A stretch of 64,000 nt of DNA from Bacillota bacterium (GTDB taxonomy: Bacteria > Bacillota > Clostridia > Lachnospirales > Lachnospiraceae), in contig JAEWPN010000093.1 of assembly GCA_023399455.1 (NCBI GenBank), positions 10,559 through 74,558 of the forward strand, given 5' to 3'. This document shows positions 18,804-27,660 of this stretch, one piece after another; the first letter of the stretch is position 1; each line of letters begins with the position of its first letter. The notes under the pieces are model-generated. The model did no database searches. It saw only the letters and a list, made by a program, of their open reading frames with translations, and was not told the DNA's origin. The translations under genes were made by a program, and so were the position numbers.

Positions 18804-18904
18804 AAAAGGCAAGAGATACCGAAACTACTGATGTACTCTCGAAGCAGAAAACATTTTAAGTTCGAGCTCACATCAGTGGTCTCGGAGTATCCCCTCCGCC
18901 TTTT
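18804..18904 (-). promoter_or_regulatory. Long hairpin in the pnp leader
   Basis: Arms of about 40 bases (18804-18843 and 18861-18904) around a 17-base loop. The matching blocks are AAAAGGC, GATAC, CGA, ACTGATGT and CTCGAA, interrupted by small bulges and wobble pairs. It lies between the rpsO terminator and the pnp ribosome site. In E. coli an RNase III-cut hairpin in the same place is the target of PNPase autoregulation; the same role here is inference. An inserted palindromic repeat is the alternative. Confidence 0.6.
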
Positions 18905-18927
18905 ATTAACATATCCTATTTACGCAT

Positions 18928-18972
18928 AAAAAGACGGACACTGCAACCTATCAGTCTGTATCCGCCTTTTTT
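18928..18972 (-). terminator. Terminator/attenuator after rpsO
   Basis: On the minus strand AAAAGGCGGATACAG pairs, with wobbles, to CTGTCC-type sequence ending in TTTTT (arms 18956-18970 and 18929-18943). It follows the rpsO stop by about 12 bases and precedes the pnp leader, so pnp would be expressed by read-through or from its own promoter. Confidence 0.7.
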
Positions 18973-18983
18973 CCATTTAATAA

Positions 18984-19250
18984 TTACTTTCTGATTCCAA
19001 GTCTTTCAATTAAAGAACGGTATCTCTCAATGTCGGTTTTCTTCAAATAACCGAGAAGACCACGTCTCTGTCCAACCATTTTGAGAAGCCCTCTTCTTGA
19101 GTGATGATCCTTCGAATTGCTCTTCAAATGCTCTGTAAGCTCCTGAATTCTCGCTGTAAGTACCGCAATCTGTACCTCCGGTGAACCGGTGTCGCCTTCT
19201 GTTCTGGCGTATTCCTGAATAATCGATGTTTTCTTTTCCTTTGAAATCAT
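18984..19250 (-). CDS. rpsO: 30S ribosomal protein S15
   Basis: Primary 16S rRNA-binding protein of the small subunit platform, 88 residues (normal). Recognisable blocks are [37 protein letters not shown] and [12 protein letters not shown]. It has its own consensus promoter and a structured leader upstream, and pnp downstream. Confidence 0.98.
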   Translation of the reverse strand: MISKEKKTSIIQEYARTEGDTGSPEVQIAVLTARIQELTEHLKSNSKDHHSRRGLLKMVGQRRGLLGYLKKTDIERYRSLIERLGIRK

Positions 19251-19280
19251 TTGATTTCCTCCTTCTTGTCTTAACGCCGT

Positions 19281-19319
19281 ATACTAAGATGGGGTCGGAG
19301 TCGTCCCTAATCTGAGTAT
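19281..19319 (-). promoter_or_regulatory. rpsO leader hairpin (candidate S15 autoregulatory site)
   Basis: In the 5' leader ATACT pairs with AGTAT and, inside, AGAT/ATCT and GGG/CCC, making an interrupted hairpin of about 39 bases that ends some 30 bases before the start codon. S15 binds its own leader in several bacteria using varied structures; this is a positional candidate only. Confidence 0.4.
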
Positions 19320-19341
19320 CGGTTCCATATCATACTTTGTC

Positions 19342-19370
19342 ATTTTAACACATTTTATTCTTCATGTAAA
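19342..19370 (-). promoter_or_regulatory. Sigma-A promoter of rpsO
   Basis: Minus-strand TTTACA (19370-19365), 17-base spacer, TAAAAT (19347-19342). Both hexamers are close to consensus with ideal spacing. The inferred leader is about 85 bases. Confidence 0.75.
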
Positions 19371-19379
19371 CACTACAAA

Positions 19380-20552
19380 TCAATCTTTTGGCAAAACCCG
19401 TACTATTTTTGCAGGAGTTCTATAATTATATTGGGAAATCTTGATTCCCGTCTTAGGACTGCTGGCATGCACCACCTGCCCCCCGCCGATATACAACGCT
19501 ACATGATTGATGCTGCCGCCCTTCGCATAGAAAATCAAATCACCGGGCTGCGCTTCAGAAATGGATATTTTCGTTCCTGTCCCCGCCTGTGACCCTGAAT
19601 TTCTAGGCAGAGAGATACCAAAATTCTTAAATACGCTGAGCACAAAACCGGAACAATCCGCGCCCTTGGTCAGGCTGGTTCCGCCCCACACATAAGGATT
19701 CCCTACAAACTGCTTTGCATATTGGCACAAATCCACACGAACATTGGACACACCCTGCCCATATAACAACTCAGTCATCGTAATAGCATTTGCAAGCTTC
19801 TCCTCTACGCTGACATATTCTGCCGCAACATAATTCTCCTCATCGTCGATTAAAATCTTAACCCAGTCGCCTTCTACTGCTACTACGTCAAGTTCCTCTC
19901 CTTTAGGAACCATGGTAATCACTTCACAGTCCGTATTCGGCTTTTCCCTGACCTTTAAGCTGTCGCTATTGACTACTGCAACTACGGCCATAGCTTCGTT
20001 GGCACGCTTTTTTGCATTCCAGCCATTCAATAGGAATTCGCTCTTCACATAGCCCTCTACTTTTCCGGACTTGATAAGCGTCCACTCGCCTTCGTTCTTT
20101 ATTATTTCGCATGCCGCATTCTTCGGAAGCTTTCCTACCAGTTTTCCGTCATCTGCAGGCGTTTGTCTTATATTTAAATTATTGTCCACATTGGAAATAC
20201 CGAGATTCGTATATCCCCAGAGCGCGCCCTGAGCCTCATCTGCCGCAGCGATATATTCTTCCTGAGTCTTTTCCGTTTCCAGCAAGGCCGCCGCTCCTAC
20301 CGGCTGTGCTATGGATTCCTTTATAGGCTCCGTGACCGCAATCGCTTTCGGCTTGAACACACTGGCCGTAGTAATGCCTTCGGCTATGGAATAATTCGTT
20401 CCCAGTTCATTGTTTGCAACAGTGGAAACCTCTTTCGACAAAAACAGCTTCTCCAGCGCTTCACTGCCTTCTATTGCATGTACCGGAGTATTCTGCAGTA
20501 AGATCATTCCCGTTATGCACATACTGGCAATGCCCGTCATTTTATATTTCAT
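19380..20552 (-). CDS. Secreted NlpC/P60 (C40) peptidoglycan endopeptidase with SH3 domains
   Basis: Cell-wall hydrolase of 390 residues. A signal peptide covers about residues 1-27. Two bacterial SH3 domains follow (about 118-178, with NLNIRQTP; and about 188-255, with SLKVREKP). The C-terminal NlpC/P60 domain (about 275-390) carries catalytic Cys300 (ADCSGF), His350 (INHVALYIGGG) and His362 (VVHASS). It likely cuts the D-Glu-to-diamino-acid bond of stem peptides. The gene stands alone with a perfect consensus promoter and direct repeats in its leader. No terminator is seen before the rpsO promoter. Confidence 0.93.
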   Translation of the reverse strand: MKYKMTGIASMCITGMILLQNTPVHAIEGSEALEKLFLSKEVSTVANNELGTNYSIAEGITTASVFKPKAIAVTEPIKESIAQPVGAAALLETEKTQEEYIAAADEAQGALWGYTNLGISNVDNNLNIRQTPADDGKLVGKLPKNAACEIIKNEGEWTLIKSGKVEGYVKSEFLLNGWNAKKRANEAMAVVAVVNSDSLKVREKPNTDCEVITMVPKGEELDVVAVEGDWVKILIDDEENYVAAEYVSVEEKLANAITMTELLYGQGVSNVRVDLCQYAKQFVGNPYVWGGTSLTKGADCSGFVLSVFKNFGISLPRNSGSQAGTGTKISISEAQPGDLIFYAKGGSINHVALYIGGGQVVHASSPKTGIKISQYNYRTPAKIVRVLPKD

Positions 20553-20565
20553 GAAAACCTCCGCG

Positions 20566-20596
20566 ATATATTACAGAATTATTAAATATATTACAG
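20566..20596 (-). repeat. Direct repeat ATATATTACAG in the C40 hydrolase leader
   Basis: Two exact 11-base copies (20566-20576 and 20586-20596) are spaced 20 bases apart, two helical turns, around the expected transcription start. On the minus strand each copy contains TGTAAT, the half-site form used by WalR-type regulators of wall hydrolases, but the spacing differs from the WalR consensus. Confidence 0.5.
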
Positions 20597-20600
20597 GGTT

Positions 20601-20629
20601 ATTATAGCAACAGAGCATACTGCTGTCAA
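20601..20629 (-). promoter_or_regulatory. Perfect consensus sigma-A promoter of the C40 hydrolase
   Basis: Minus-strand TTGACA (20629-20624), a 17-base spacer ending TGC, then TATAAT (20606-20601): both hexamers match consensus exactly and the -10 is also extended. Confidence 0.85.
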
Positions 20630-20631
20630 AT

Positions 20632-20670
20632 AAAAAAAAGCGGGAAACTTTGGAAGTTTTCGCGCTTTTT
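20632..20670 (-). terminator. Terminator after ribF
   Basis: A hairpin of GCG-GAAAACTT with AAGTTTC-CCGC (minus strand) is followed by eight T residues. It ends the long rimP-ribF operon and sits immediately beside the next promoter. The 60 bases between the ribF stop and this hairpin hold no gene. Confidence 0.8.
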
Positions 20671-20727
20671 CTACATTATTCTGCATTGCGTCCTTACGCC
20701 TTGCTCTCCCCGCTGACACGAAATTCA

Positions 20728-21648
20728 CTATCCGAAATGAAATGCTTTTCCTTCTTCGATATCTTTTATCATCTGCTCCTTTAAAGCAGCTTTACCGTCA
20801 AATTTTTCCTCCGGCCTCTTATAGGAAAGCAGTCTTACCGTCATCTCTTCTCCGTAAATATCCTCATCGAATTCATAAATAAAGGTTTCCACACCCATTT
20901 GCTTTATATCGCTTACTGTGGGCTTGTAACCGATATTCGTTATCCCGGCATATCGCATTTCTTTTATAAATACTTCGGAATAATAGACCCCTCTTGGAGG
21001 CAATAGCTTAGTCTCAGAAGGCAGAAGATTAGCCGTAGGCATTCCGATTGTTCTGCCAAAACGGTTTCCATGGACTACCGTCTCACTTATGCCATAAGGG
21101 GCTCCCAGCAGTTTTGCCACAGTTTCCATATTGCCTTTTTCCAATTCTTCACGCACGTAGGTTGAGCTGATTTCCCGTCCATTAAAATAAATCTTATCAA
21201 TAATCTCCACCTGATATCCAAAATGCTTTGCCATAGAACGCAGGAGCATGTAATTTCCTGCCCCTTTATCGCCGAAGGACACGTCGGCTCCCGCTGCTAT
21301 GTATTCGGCACGGAGCCTCTTTACCAGAATATCCTCGATGAAATCCTCGGGCAAAGTGGCTGCAGTCTGCGCTGTCAGCGGGAATTCTATGAGTACATCA
21401 ATTCCCATCCGATCAAAGGCCGTTCTTTTCTCCTTTTTCGTCATCAGTTCCCTATCGTCCGCTCTTCCAAAAAGTACGGAGGGCGGCGGATCGAAAGTGA
21501 ATACAACCGCTTTCTGACCTTGTTCTTTTTGCTCCAATATATTGCCAAGCAATTTCTGATGCCCCAAATGGATACCGTCGAATTTACCTATGGAAACCGC
21601 ACTCTTTTCGCTTAACTCGAATTCTGTCGTTCCTTGAATAATTTGCAT
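20728..21648 (-). CDS. ribF: Bifunctional riboflavin kinase / FMN adenylyltransferase
   Basis: Makes FMN and FAD from riboflavin; 306 residues. The N-terminal adenylyltransferase domain begins with SIGKFDGIHLGHQKLL (nucleotidyltransferase HxGH motif near residue 31); the C-terminal flavokinase domain shows HGNRFGRTIGMPTANL and GVYYSEV. No FMN riboswitch is visible upstream; the gene starts one base after the truB stop and is part of the rimP-nusA-infB operon. Confidence 0.96.
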   Translation of the reverse strand: MQIIQGTTEFELSEKSAVSIGKFDGIHLGHQKLLGNILEQKEQGQKAVVFTFDPPPSVLFGRADDRELMTKKEKRTAFDRMGIDVLIEFPLTAQTAATLPEDFIEDILVKRLRAEYIAAGADVSFGDKGAGNYMLLRSMAKHFGYQVEIIDKIYFNGREISSTYVREELEKGNMETVAKLLGAPYGISETVVHGNRFGRTIGMPTANLLPSETKLLPPRGVYYSEVFIKEMRYAGITNIGYKPTVSDIKQMGVETFIYEFDEDIYGEEMTVRLLSYKRPEEKFDGKAALKEQMIKDIEEGKAFHFG

Positions 21649-21649
21649 T

Positions 21650-22552
21650 TTATTTCTCCAAAAACATTTTCACAGGAGTAAACCGCTCGTCCCGCGAACA
21701 ATATTCATATATGCCGTAAAACTTTCCTTCACAGCCGTACACCCGCACCGGTTCTTCATCCCCGTATGCGCCCGTCTCCGTCAGCATACCGGCATAAAAG
21801 GAATTCCCGTTGTCGATAAGTTTCTTAAACTTTTCCTCTACCATTACCGCTTTATAATCCTTAAATACCGCATCCACCGGAAGTATGTATTTACCTACAG
21901 CGCCCTGCACTGCAGCTTTCTCTATATCGCCAAGTGTCATGGAATCCGCTAAAACGAATCCGCCTGCACGGGTCCTCTCCAAATGTGTCATCACGGCTCC
22001 GCAGCCTGACTTTTGACCGATATCATGGCATAGTGTCCGGATATAGGTACCCTTTGAACAGCCTACCGTCATTGCAACTTTAGGAAGTTCTATGCTATTT
22101 ATCGTTATATAATCAATGTGTACCGGCCTTGCCTTCCGCTCTATTTCCCTGCCTTCGCGCGCAAGCTGGTACAGCTTTTTTCCGTCTACTTTAATTGCAG
22201 AATACATGGGCGGGACCTGATCATAGGCTCCAACGAAGGACAAGACAGCCTCCTGCACCTGTAATGCAGTAACGTCTACCTCTTTTTCTGAAAGAATCTT
22301 ACCCGAAATATCCTGCGTATCCGTTATCTTTCCAAGCAGAAACTCCGTCCGGTATTCCTTGCTCTTATCCGTAAGCATATCGCACAGCTTCGTAGCACTT
22401 CCAAGACAGACCGGGAGCACTCCTACCGCATCCGGATCCAGCGTCCCCGTATGCCCTATCTTCTTCTGCTTCAATATTCCACGAAGCTTCGCCACCACGT
22501 CATGAGAGGTAAAGCCTGCTTCTTTATATACATTGATAATTCCGTTATACAT
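21650..22552 (-). CDS. truB: tRNA pseudouridine(55) synthase
   Basis: Converts uridine 55 of the tRNA T-loop to pseudouridine; 300 residues. The catalytic aspartate lies in IGHTGTLDPDAVGVLPVC (near residue 39). Other blocks are SKEYRTEFLLGKITDTQD and CSKGTYIRTLCHDIG. A small C-terminal PUA-like extension follows (VRVYGCEGKFYGIYEY). Position between nrnA and ribF is standard in Firmicutes. Confidence 0.97.
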   Translation of the reverse strand: MYNGIINVYKEAGFTSHDVVAKLRGILKQKKIGHTGTLDPDAVGVLPVCLGSATKLCDMLTDKSKEYRTEFLLGKITDTQDISGKILSEKEVDVTALQVQEAVLSFVGAYDQVPPMYSAIKVDGKKLYQLAREGREIERKARPVHIDYITINSIELPKVAMTVGCSKGTYIRTLCHDIGQKSGCGAVMTHLERTRAGGFVLADSMTLGDIEKAAVQGAVGKYILPVDAVFKDYKAVMVEEKFKKLIDNGNSFYAGMLTETGAYGDEEPVRVYGCEGKFYGIYEYCSRDERFTPVKMFLEK

Positions 22553-22580
22553 CTTACCTCTCCATAATCTTTTGCATGTT

Positions 22581-23540
22581 TTATCTCATATTCTTCTGAA
22601 GTTCTTTTTCAATATGCAGAGATAGATTATTCACCACGTCGTGGAAGGTGCCGTTCATTGTACAACCTGCCGCACGTACATGCCCGCCACCGCCGAAAAA
22701 TACGGCAATCTGCGCCACGTCTACCATTCCCCTGGAGCGCAGGCTTACCTTGTATTCCATCATTTTCGTCTGATACATGAAAATGGTGCACTCCACGCCC
22801 TCTGTATGATTAAGCTGACTAACGATGCCCTCCAAATCCTTAGAATCCGCATGATAAAAAGCCAGAGTTCTCTGATGTATCGCACTAACAATACATTTTC
22901 CGTCCATAAACGTGATACTTTCCAAAAGCGCACGCCCCAGCAGAAGGTTCTGCACATATGACTTTTCATAAAAGGTCTTTTCTATGATTTCCGAAAAATC
23001 AAAACCGAAGGAAATCAGCTTAGATGCTATTACAAGCGCATCCGGCGTGGTATTGGAATAATTGAATACTCCCGTATCGTGTATGATGCCGATATAAATT
23101 GCCTTAGCGATTTCTTCATCCAGCTTTTCTTCGTCTAATACCTTGTAAATCAGCTCGCTGGTGGAGCTGGCCTGCGCATCGATATAGTTCGTGCCACCGC
23201 AGCCTTTATTGCTGATGTGGTGGTCGATATTTATCTTCTTACCCGCATTGTCAAAAAACTTCTCCGCTTCTCCCATACGCTCTTTCACCGTGTCGAGGGC
23301 AATAAAAGCATCGAAGCGTTGAAGCTCCGTTTTAAAATCGGTCCGTATTTCTTTTATGTCCTTGATACAGTTAAAAACCTCAGGAGGCTGCTCCAGGAAC
23401 ACTTCCACCTGCGCCTCGGGAAATTCCTTCTTTAAATACAAATATAAAGCCATACAGGAGCCGACGCAATCTCCGTCAGGTCTGATATGTCCGCTGATGC
23501 CAATGGTCTGCGCCCCTTTTAATTCTTCTGAAATTTTCAT
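22581..23540 (-). CDS. nrnA: DHH/DHHA1 phosphoesterase: oligoribonuclease / pAp phosphatase NrnA
   Basis: Degrades very short RNAs (and 3'-phosphoadenosine 5'-phosphate) with Mn ions; 319 residues from the ATG at 23540, chosen because AAAGGGGG lies just upstream. Motifs: GHIRPDGDCVGS, FIALDTV, NIDHHISNKG (DHH), GIIHDTGVFNYSNTT and the DHHA1 element FFGGGGHVRAAG. It follows rbfA by 49 bases. It complements PNPase in RNA turnover. A c-di-nucleotide phosphodiesterase activity of the GdpP kind is less likely, as no membrane or PAS part is present. Confidence 0.93.
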   Translation of the reverse strand: MKISEELKGAQTIGISGHIRPDGDCVGSCMALYLYLKKEFPEAQVEVFLEQPPEVFNCIKDIKEIRTDFKTELQRFDAFIALDTVKERMGEAEKFFDNAGKKINIDHHISNKGCGGTNYIDAQASSTSELIYKVLDEEKLDEEIAKAIYIGIIHDTGVFNYSNTTPDALVIASKLISFGFDFSEIIEKTFYEKSYVQNLLLGRALLESITFMDGKCIVSAIHQRTLAFYHADSKDLEGIVSQLNHTEGVECTIFMYQTKMMEYKVSLRSRGMVDVAQIAVFFGGGGHVRAAGCTMNGTFHDVVNNLSLHIEKELQKNMR

Positions 23541-23589
23541 CGTCCGCCCCCTTTCTCCGCCTAAAAAGGCGGAAGTCAAACATTTACCC

Positions 23590-24000
23590 CTACTCCTCTT
23601 CTTTACCGCCTTCCTTATTCACTTCGTCGATCAGTTTGGACATGTTCACCCCATAAGCGATGGACTGGTCCATAATAAAAGTGATTTCCGGCGTATTTCT
23701 TAGATTGATTTCTTTTGCCAGCTGGTTCTTAATATAGCCGCTCGCGCTTCTTAAGCCTGCCAGCGTGCTCTTTAGGGCATCTTCTTCTCCCAGCACGCTG
23801 ATCCATGCCTTGCATGTCTTTAAGTCCGGAGACACCTCTACCGATACCACCGAGGTGAGAGGGCTGATACGCGGATCCTTGATTCCTCCACGTATGATCT
23901 CAGCCAAAGCTCTCTGTACTTCCCCGTTGATGCGTGTATTCTTTAAACTATTTTTTCTCATATCATCATCCATTTCTTTCAAGGCCGTACCAGAAGCCAT
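23590..24000 (-). CDS. rbfA: Ribosome-binding factor A
   Basis: 30S maturation factor with a KH-like fold. The core is RINGEVQRALAEIIRGGIKDPRIS and ISVLGEEDALKSTLAGLRSASGYIKNQL. Length is 136 residues from the ATG at 24000, which has AAGGAG only 3 bases upstream, or 123 residues from the internal Met at 23961 (MRKNSLKNTRI), closer to family length but with a poor ribosome site. The start is therefore uncertain. It begins 7 bases after infB. Confidence 0.93.
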   Translation of the reverse strand: MASGTALKEMDDDMRKNSLKNTRINGEVQRALAEIIRGGIKDPRISPLTSVVSVEVSPDLKTCKAWISVLGEEDALKSTLAGLRSASGYIKNQLAKEINLRNTPEITFIMDQSIAYGVNMSKLIDEVNKEGGKEEE

Positions 24001-24007
24001 AGACTCC

Positions 24008-27000
24008 TTAGCGAGGTACCTCTACCATAATATAAGCCTCTACGACATCCAGCTCCTGCATCTGATCAAAGCCTTCAAATACAAGGCCGCACTCGAATCC
24101 GGCTTTTACTTCTTTGACGTCGTCCTTGAATCTCTTAAGAGAAGCCAGCTCGCCTTCGAAGATCTGCTCGCCCTCTCTCGTAACGCGAACCTTGCAGTCT
24201 TTTCTGAACATACCGTCCAGTACATAAGATCCGGCAATGTTGCCGATCGCAGATGCCTTGAATATCTGACGCACCTCCGCATGACCGATTACCTTCTCTT
24301 CGAATACGGGATCTAACATACCCTTCATCGCTGCCTCTATATCCTCTATCGCCTGATAGATGACTTTATAAAGCCTGATATCTACGCCTTCCCTCTCGGA
24401 AATGGTCTTGGCCATCGCATCCGGTCTGACGTTGAAGCCGATAATAATCGCCTGCGAAGCCGATGCCAGCGATACGTCCGACTCGTTGATAGCACCTACT
24501 CCTCCATGAATACATTTTACTACCACTTCGTCGTTGGAAAGCTTGAGAAGGCTTTGCTTTACCGCCTCAACGCTTCCCTGTACGTCGGCCTTTACAATCA
24601 GATTAAGTTCCTTCAAATTGCCTGCCTGAATCTTTGTAAAGAGATCGTCAAGAGACATCTTGGCTTTAGTATCTTCAAGCATCTTTTCTTTATTCTGAGA
24701 GAGATAGGTTTCTGCATAAGTTTTTGCAGTCTTGTCATTTTCATGTGCAATAAACACTTCGCCTGCACTGGGTACATCGGAAAGTCCCAGAATTTCTACC
24801 GGCGTAGAAGGAAGCGCTTCTTTTACCCGTCTTCCCTTATCATCGATCATAGCTCTTACCTTACCGTGACATGCGCCTGCCGAAATAAAGTCTCCTACAT
24901 GAAGCGTACCCTTTTGTACCAGTACAGTGGCAACCGGACCTCTTCCCTTATCCAATTCAGCCTCGATGACGAGACCTCTTGCGCGTCTTTCAGGATTTGC
25001 CTTAAGCTCCAGAATTTCTGCCGTAAGCAAAATGGTCTCTAACAGTGTATCGATGCCTTCTCCTGACTTTGCAGAAACAGGTACGAACTCTGTCGTTCCG
25101 CCCCAATCAACAGGAATCAGCTCATATTCTGTCATTTCCTGTTTTACCCGATCCATATTGGCACTGGGTTTATCTATCTTGTTGACAGCCACGATAATTT
25201 CGATGCCTGCCGCCTTAGCATGGTTGATTGCTTCTACCGTCTGAGGCATTACTCCGTCATCCGCCGCAACTACGAGAATAGCGATATCCGTGGAGTTCGC
25301 TCCGCGCATACGCATTGCTGTAAAGGCCTCATGACCTGGTGTATCGAGAAACGTAATCTTCTGACCGTTAACATTTACCGTATAAGCACCGATATGCTGC
25401 GTAATGCCGCCGGCTTCCTTATCGATGACGTTGGTTTTACGAATAGCGTCTAACAGTGAAGTTTTCCCGTGATCGACGTGACCCATAACGCATATAACCG
25501 GAGGTCTCGTAGCCAGTTCTTCTTCGTTTTCGTCCTCTTCCTTTAACAGTTCCTCGATGACGTCAACCTTAACTTCTTTTTCACAGATAATATCGTATTC
25601 AATCGCGATATTTTCCGCCTCTTCAAAGGAAAGCTCGGAATTCACCGTTACAATCTGACCCTGAAGAAACAGCTTTTTAATGATGGCAGAAGGCTGCAAC
25701 TTCATTTTATCCGCAAAATCTTTAATCGTGATAGATTCAGGCACTGTAATTACTTTAATCTGCTCTTCCTTCGCATCTTCCACTCTCTTTTCCGGTTTGA
25801 TAAACCTACCGGCCTTATTTTTGTTCAGCGTTTTTGTATCTTCTTCATAAATAAAATCTTTTTTGGAACGCTTATCCTTTTCCTGACTGATTCTGCGCTT
25901 TTCTTCATCTCTGTGCTTTTCAGTGTCCTTTACCGGACTTTCCGGTACGAAGCCTTTGGAAGACGCAGGTTTTCTGAACCTATTGTCCGCCCCTGCATTG
26001 CCTCTGCCACCGCCTTCATTATTGTTAAAAGGCCTATTGCCCCTTGTATTAGAAGAATAATTACGCCTATCGCCTTGATTCTCCTGATTGCCGCCATAAG
26101 GAGGGCGATTCGTTCCTCGGTTATCATTTCTATTGTCACTCCGATTTTCATTTCTGTTATTGTCGGGCCTGTTGTTATTATATGGTCTGTTTCCGCCATC
26201 AGGTCTGTTGTTATTATACGGTCTGCTTCCGCCGTCGGGCCTGTTATTATTGTTATTATACGGCCTGTTTCCGCCGTCAGGCCTGTTGTTATTATACGGC
26301 CTGTTTCCGCCGTCGGGCCTGTTGTTATTATACGGTCTGCTCCCACCGTCAGGCCTGTTGTTATTATACGGCCTGTTTCCGCCGTCGGGCCTGTTGTTAT
26401 TATACGGTCTGCTTCCGCCGTCATTTCTATTATTATCGGTTCTTCTTTGAGACTCCGTATTGCCGCTGCGGTTATCAGAATAGCTTCTTCTTTCAGAAGT
26501 ATCCCTTTCCGTCGGTCTTGCTGCCGCTGTCTGGGTCTCAATTACAGAATCTGCTTCCTGCATCGATTTCGTCTCTTTTTTAGGTGTACCGGCAGGCGAT
26601 ACCATCGTCACGGGAGGTGTAGGCGAGGGTGGTGTCAACGGTTTTACCGGACGATATGGCTCTACAGCCTTTTTCTGATTCGAATTCGTCGAATTGCTAT
26701 TACCAGGAGCCGAGGTCGCTTTTCTCTCTCCGCCCTGCTGCTGGGGCTTTTGTCCCGGCATCTTGCTGTTGTGAGGATTGCTCACAAAAATAATCTTCTT
26801 CTTTTTCTTAGGTATATCTGCTGTCTCCTGCTCTGCTTTTACAACTTCCTGCTTCGTCGTCTCAGCCCTCTCTTTCCCAAATTGTTTTCTTATAAGAGCT
26901 ACCGCATCGTCCTCGATGGAGCTTTGCGGCGCCTTTGCCTCTATTCCCTTTTCTTGTAGAAAAGAGATAATATCTTTACTCTGTTTATCTAATTCTTTCG

Positions 27001-27028
27001 CAAGCTCATGTACTTTCATTTTCGCCAT
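24008..27028 (-). CDS. infB: Translation initiation factor IF-2 with long repeat-rich N-terminal region
   Basis: GTPase that brings initiator tRNA to the ribosome; 1006 residues from the ATG at 27028 (GGAGG 8 bases upstream; a GTG two codons earlier is too close to that site). Order: IF2_N helical module ([21 protein letters not shown]), a basic/low-complexity region (about 80-400) with seven 12-residue repeats, a second IF2_N (about 430-480), the G domain ([33 protein letters not shown]), then domains II-IV. The repeat region makes it longer than B. subtilis IF-2 (about 716). Ribosomal function is certain; the role of the repeats is not. Confidence 0.97.
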   Translation of the reverse strand: MAKMKVHELAKELDKQSKDIISFLQEKGIEAKAPQSSIEDDAVALIRKQFGKERAETTKQEVVKAEQETADIPKKKKKIIFVSNPHNSKMPGQKPQQQGGERKATSAPGNSNSTNSNQKKAVEPYRPVKPLTPPSPTPPVTMVSPAGTPKKETKSMQEADSVIETQTAAARPTERDTSERRSYSDNRSGNTESQRRTDNNRNDGGSRPYNNNRPDGGNRPYNNNRPDGGSRPYNNNRPDGGNRPYNNNRPDGGNRPYNNNNNRPDGGSRPYNNNRPDGGNRPYNNNRPDNNRNENRSDNRNDNRGTNRPPYGGNQENQGDRRNYSSNTRGNRPFNNNEGGGRGNAGADNRFRKPASSKGFVPESPVKDTEKHRDEEKRRISQEKDKRSKKDFIYEEDTKTLNKNKAGRFIKPEKRVEDAKEEQIKVITVPESITIKDFADKMKLQPSAIIKKLFLQGQIVTVNSELSFEEAENIAIEYDIICEKEVKVDVIEELLKEEDENEEELATRPPVICVMGHVDHGKTSLLDAIRKTNVIDKEAGGITQHIGAYTVNVNGQKITFLDTPGHEAFTAMRMRGANSTDIAILVVAADDGVMPQTVEAINHAKAAGIEIIVAVNKIDKPSANMDRVKQEMTEYELIPVDWGGTTEFVPVSAKSGEGIDTLLETILLTAEILELKANPERRARGLVIEAELDKGRGPVATVLVQKGTLHVGDFISAGACHGKVRAMIDDKGRRVKEALPSTPVEILGLSDVPSAGEVFIAHENDKTAKTYAETYLSQNKEKMLEDTKAKMSLDDLFTKIQAGNLKELNLIVKADVQGSVEAVKQSLLKLSNDEVVVKCIHGGVGAINESDVSLASASQAIIIGFNVRPDAMAKTISEREGVDIRLYKVIYQAIEDIEAAMKGMLDPVFEEKVIGHAEVRQIFKASAIGNIAGSYVLDGMFRKDCKVRVTREGEQIFEGELASLKRFKDDVKEVKAGFECGLVFEGFDQMQELDVVEAYIMVEVPR
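26162..26423 (-). repeat. 36-bp tandem repeats inside infB
   Basis: Seven copies, the first degenerate, of a unit encoding RPDGG[N/S]RPYNNN. One copy carries two additional Asn codons. The array encodes an Asn/Arg/Pro/Gly-rich disordered segment. The absence of stops here creates long false plus-strand frames. Confidence 0.92.
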
Positions 27029-27044
27029 GCTCACTACCTCCGTT

Positions 27045-27353
27045 TTATTCTTCTGATGCTTCCAAATGCTTCTTTATGGACTGTGCAAATCCATTATCTG
27101 TTACTGCTAATGAAGAGCGCATTTCTTTACCCATGGCGTGCCCCAGTTCCTCTTTCGTTCCATATTGAAAAAACGGCACATTATAAAAGTCACACATATT
27201 GCGAAACATTTTTATGGTATTATCGGAAGCGTCCTTACTGACTATTACCAATACCGCGCTTCCCGTCTTCACTGCTTTTTCTGTTGCTATCTCTCCGCTC
27301 ACTACATTTCTGGATCTGGCAGCGAGGCCAAGTAATGAATATATCTTATTCAT
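27045..27353 (-). CDS. L7Ae/L30e-family RNA-binding protein (YlxQ-like)
   Basis: K-turn-binding-fold protein of 102 residues: [35 protein letters not shown] and C-terminal [13 protein letters not shown]. It lies between rnpM and infB, overlapping rnpM by 4 bases, exactly where YlxQ is found in B. subtilis. The precise RNA target is not established. Confidence 0.92.
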   Translation of the reverse strand: MNKIYSLLGLAARSRNVVSGEIATEKAVKTGSAVLVIVSKDASDNTIKMFRNMCDFYNVPFFQYGTKEELGHAMGKEMRSSLAVTDNGFAQSIKKHLEASEE

Positions 27354-27613
27354 TCTCCTCTAAACTCCTTCTCCAGCTTTTCATAAACCTCGTCTGGAAT
27401 ACTCATTTTAAAAGACCGCTCAAGCCCTTTATTCTTCCTTGCCTTTTTCAGGCACTCCTCAGAAATACAAACATAAGCACCCCTTCCATTCTTTTTGCCT
27501 GTTACGTCGAGAATAATGTCGTTTTCCGCTGTTTTTAAAACCCGCATCATTTCCTTCTTGCTCTTCATCTCACCACAGCCCACGCATTGTCTCAAAGGGA
27601 TTTTCTTTGCCAT
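27350..27613 (-). CDS. rnpM: RNase P modulator RnpM (YlxR family)
   Basis: A protein of 87 residues with the YlxR motif RQCVGCGEMKSKKEMMRV near the start and GRGAYVCISEECLKKARK in the middle. Family members were reported to bind RNase P RNA and modulate its activity. It sits between nusA and the YlxQ-like gene, the standard location. Confidence 0.93.
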   Translation of the reverse strand: MAKKIPLRQCVGCGEMKSKKEMMRVLKTAENDIILDVTGKKNGRGAYVCISEECLKKARKNKGLERSFKMSIPDEVYEKLEKEFRGE

Positions 27614-27660
27614 ATCATGCCCTTTCTAAGCTTATCGTATCAATTTGATACAAAAGCCCT

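Noticed and set aside
21649..21660. FMN riboswitch for ribF
   Set aside because: ribF follows truB by one base in a long operon; there is no room for a leader and no RFN motif.
26162..26423. Possible CRISPR array because of regular 36-bp repeats
   Set aside because: There are no unique spacers; the units are contiguous and in frame in infB.
25913..26959. Long plus-strand open frames opposite the infB N-terminal repeats
   Set aside because: They arise from the repeat array in infB, which happens to lack stops on the other strand; no ribosome site or recognisable protein.
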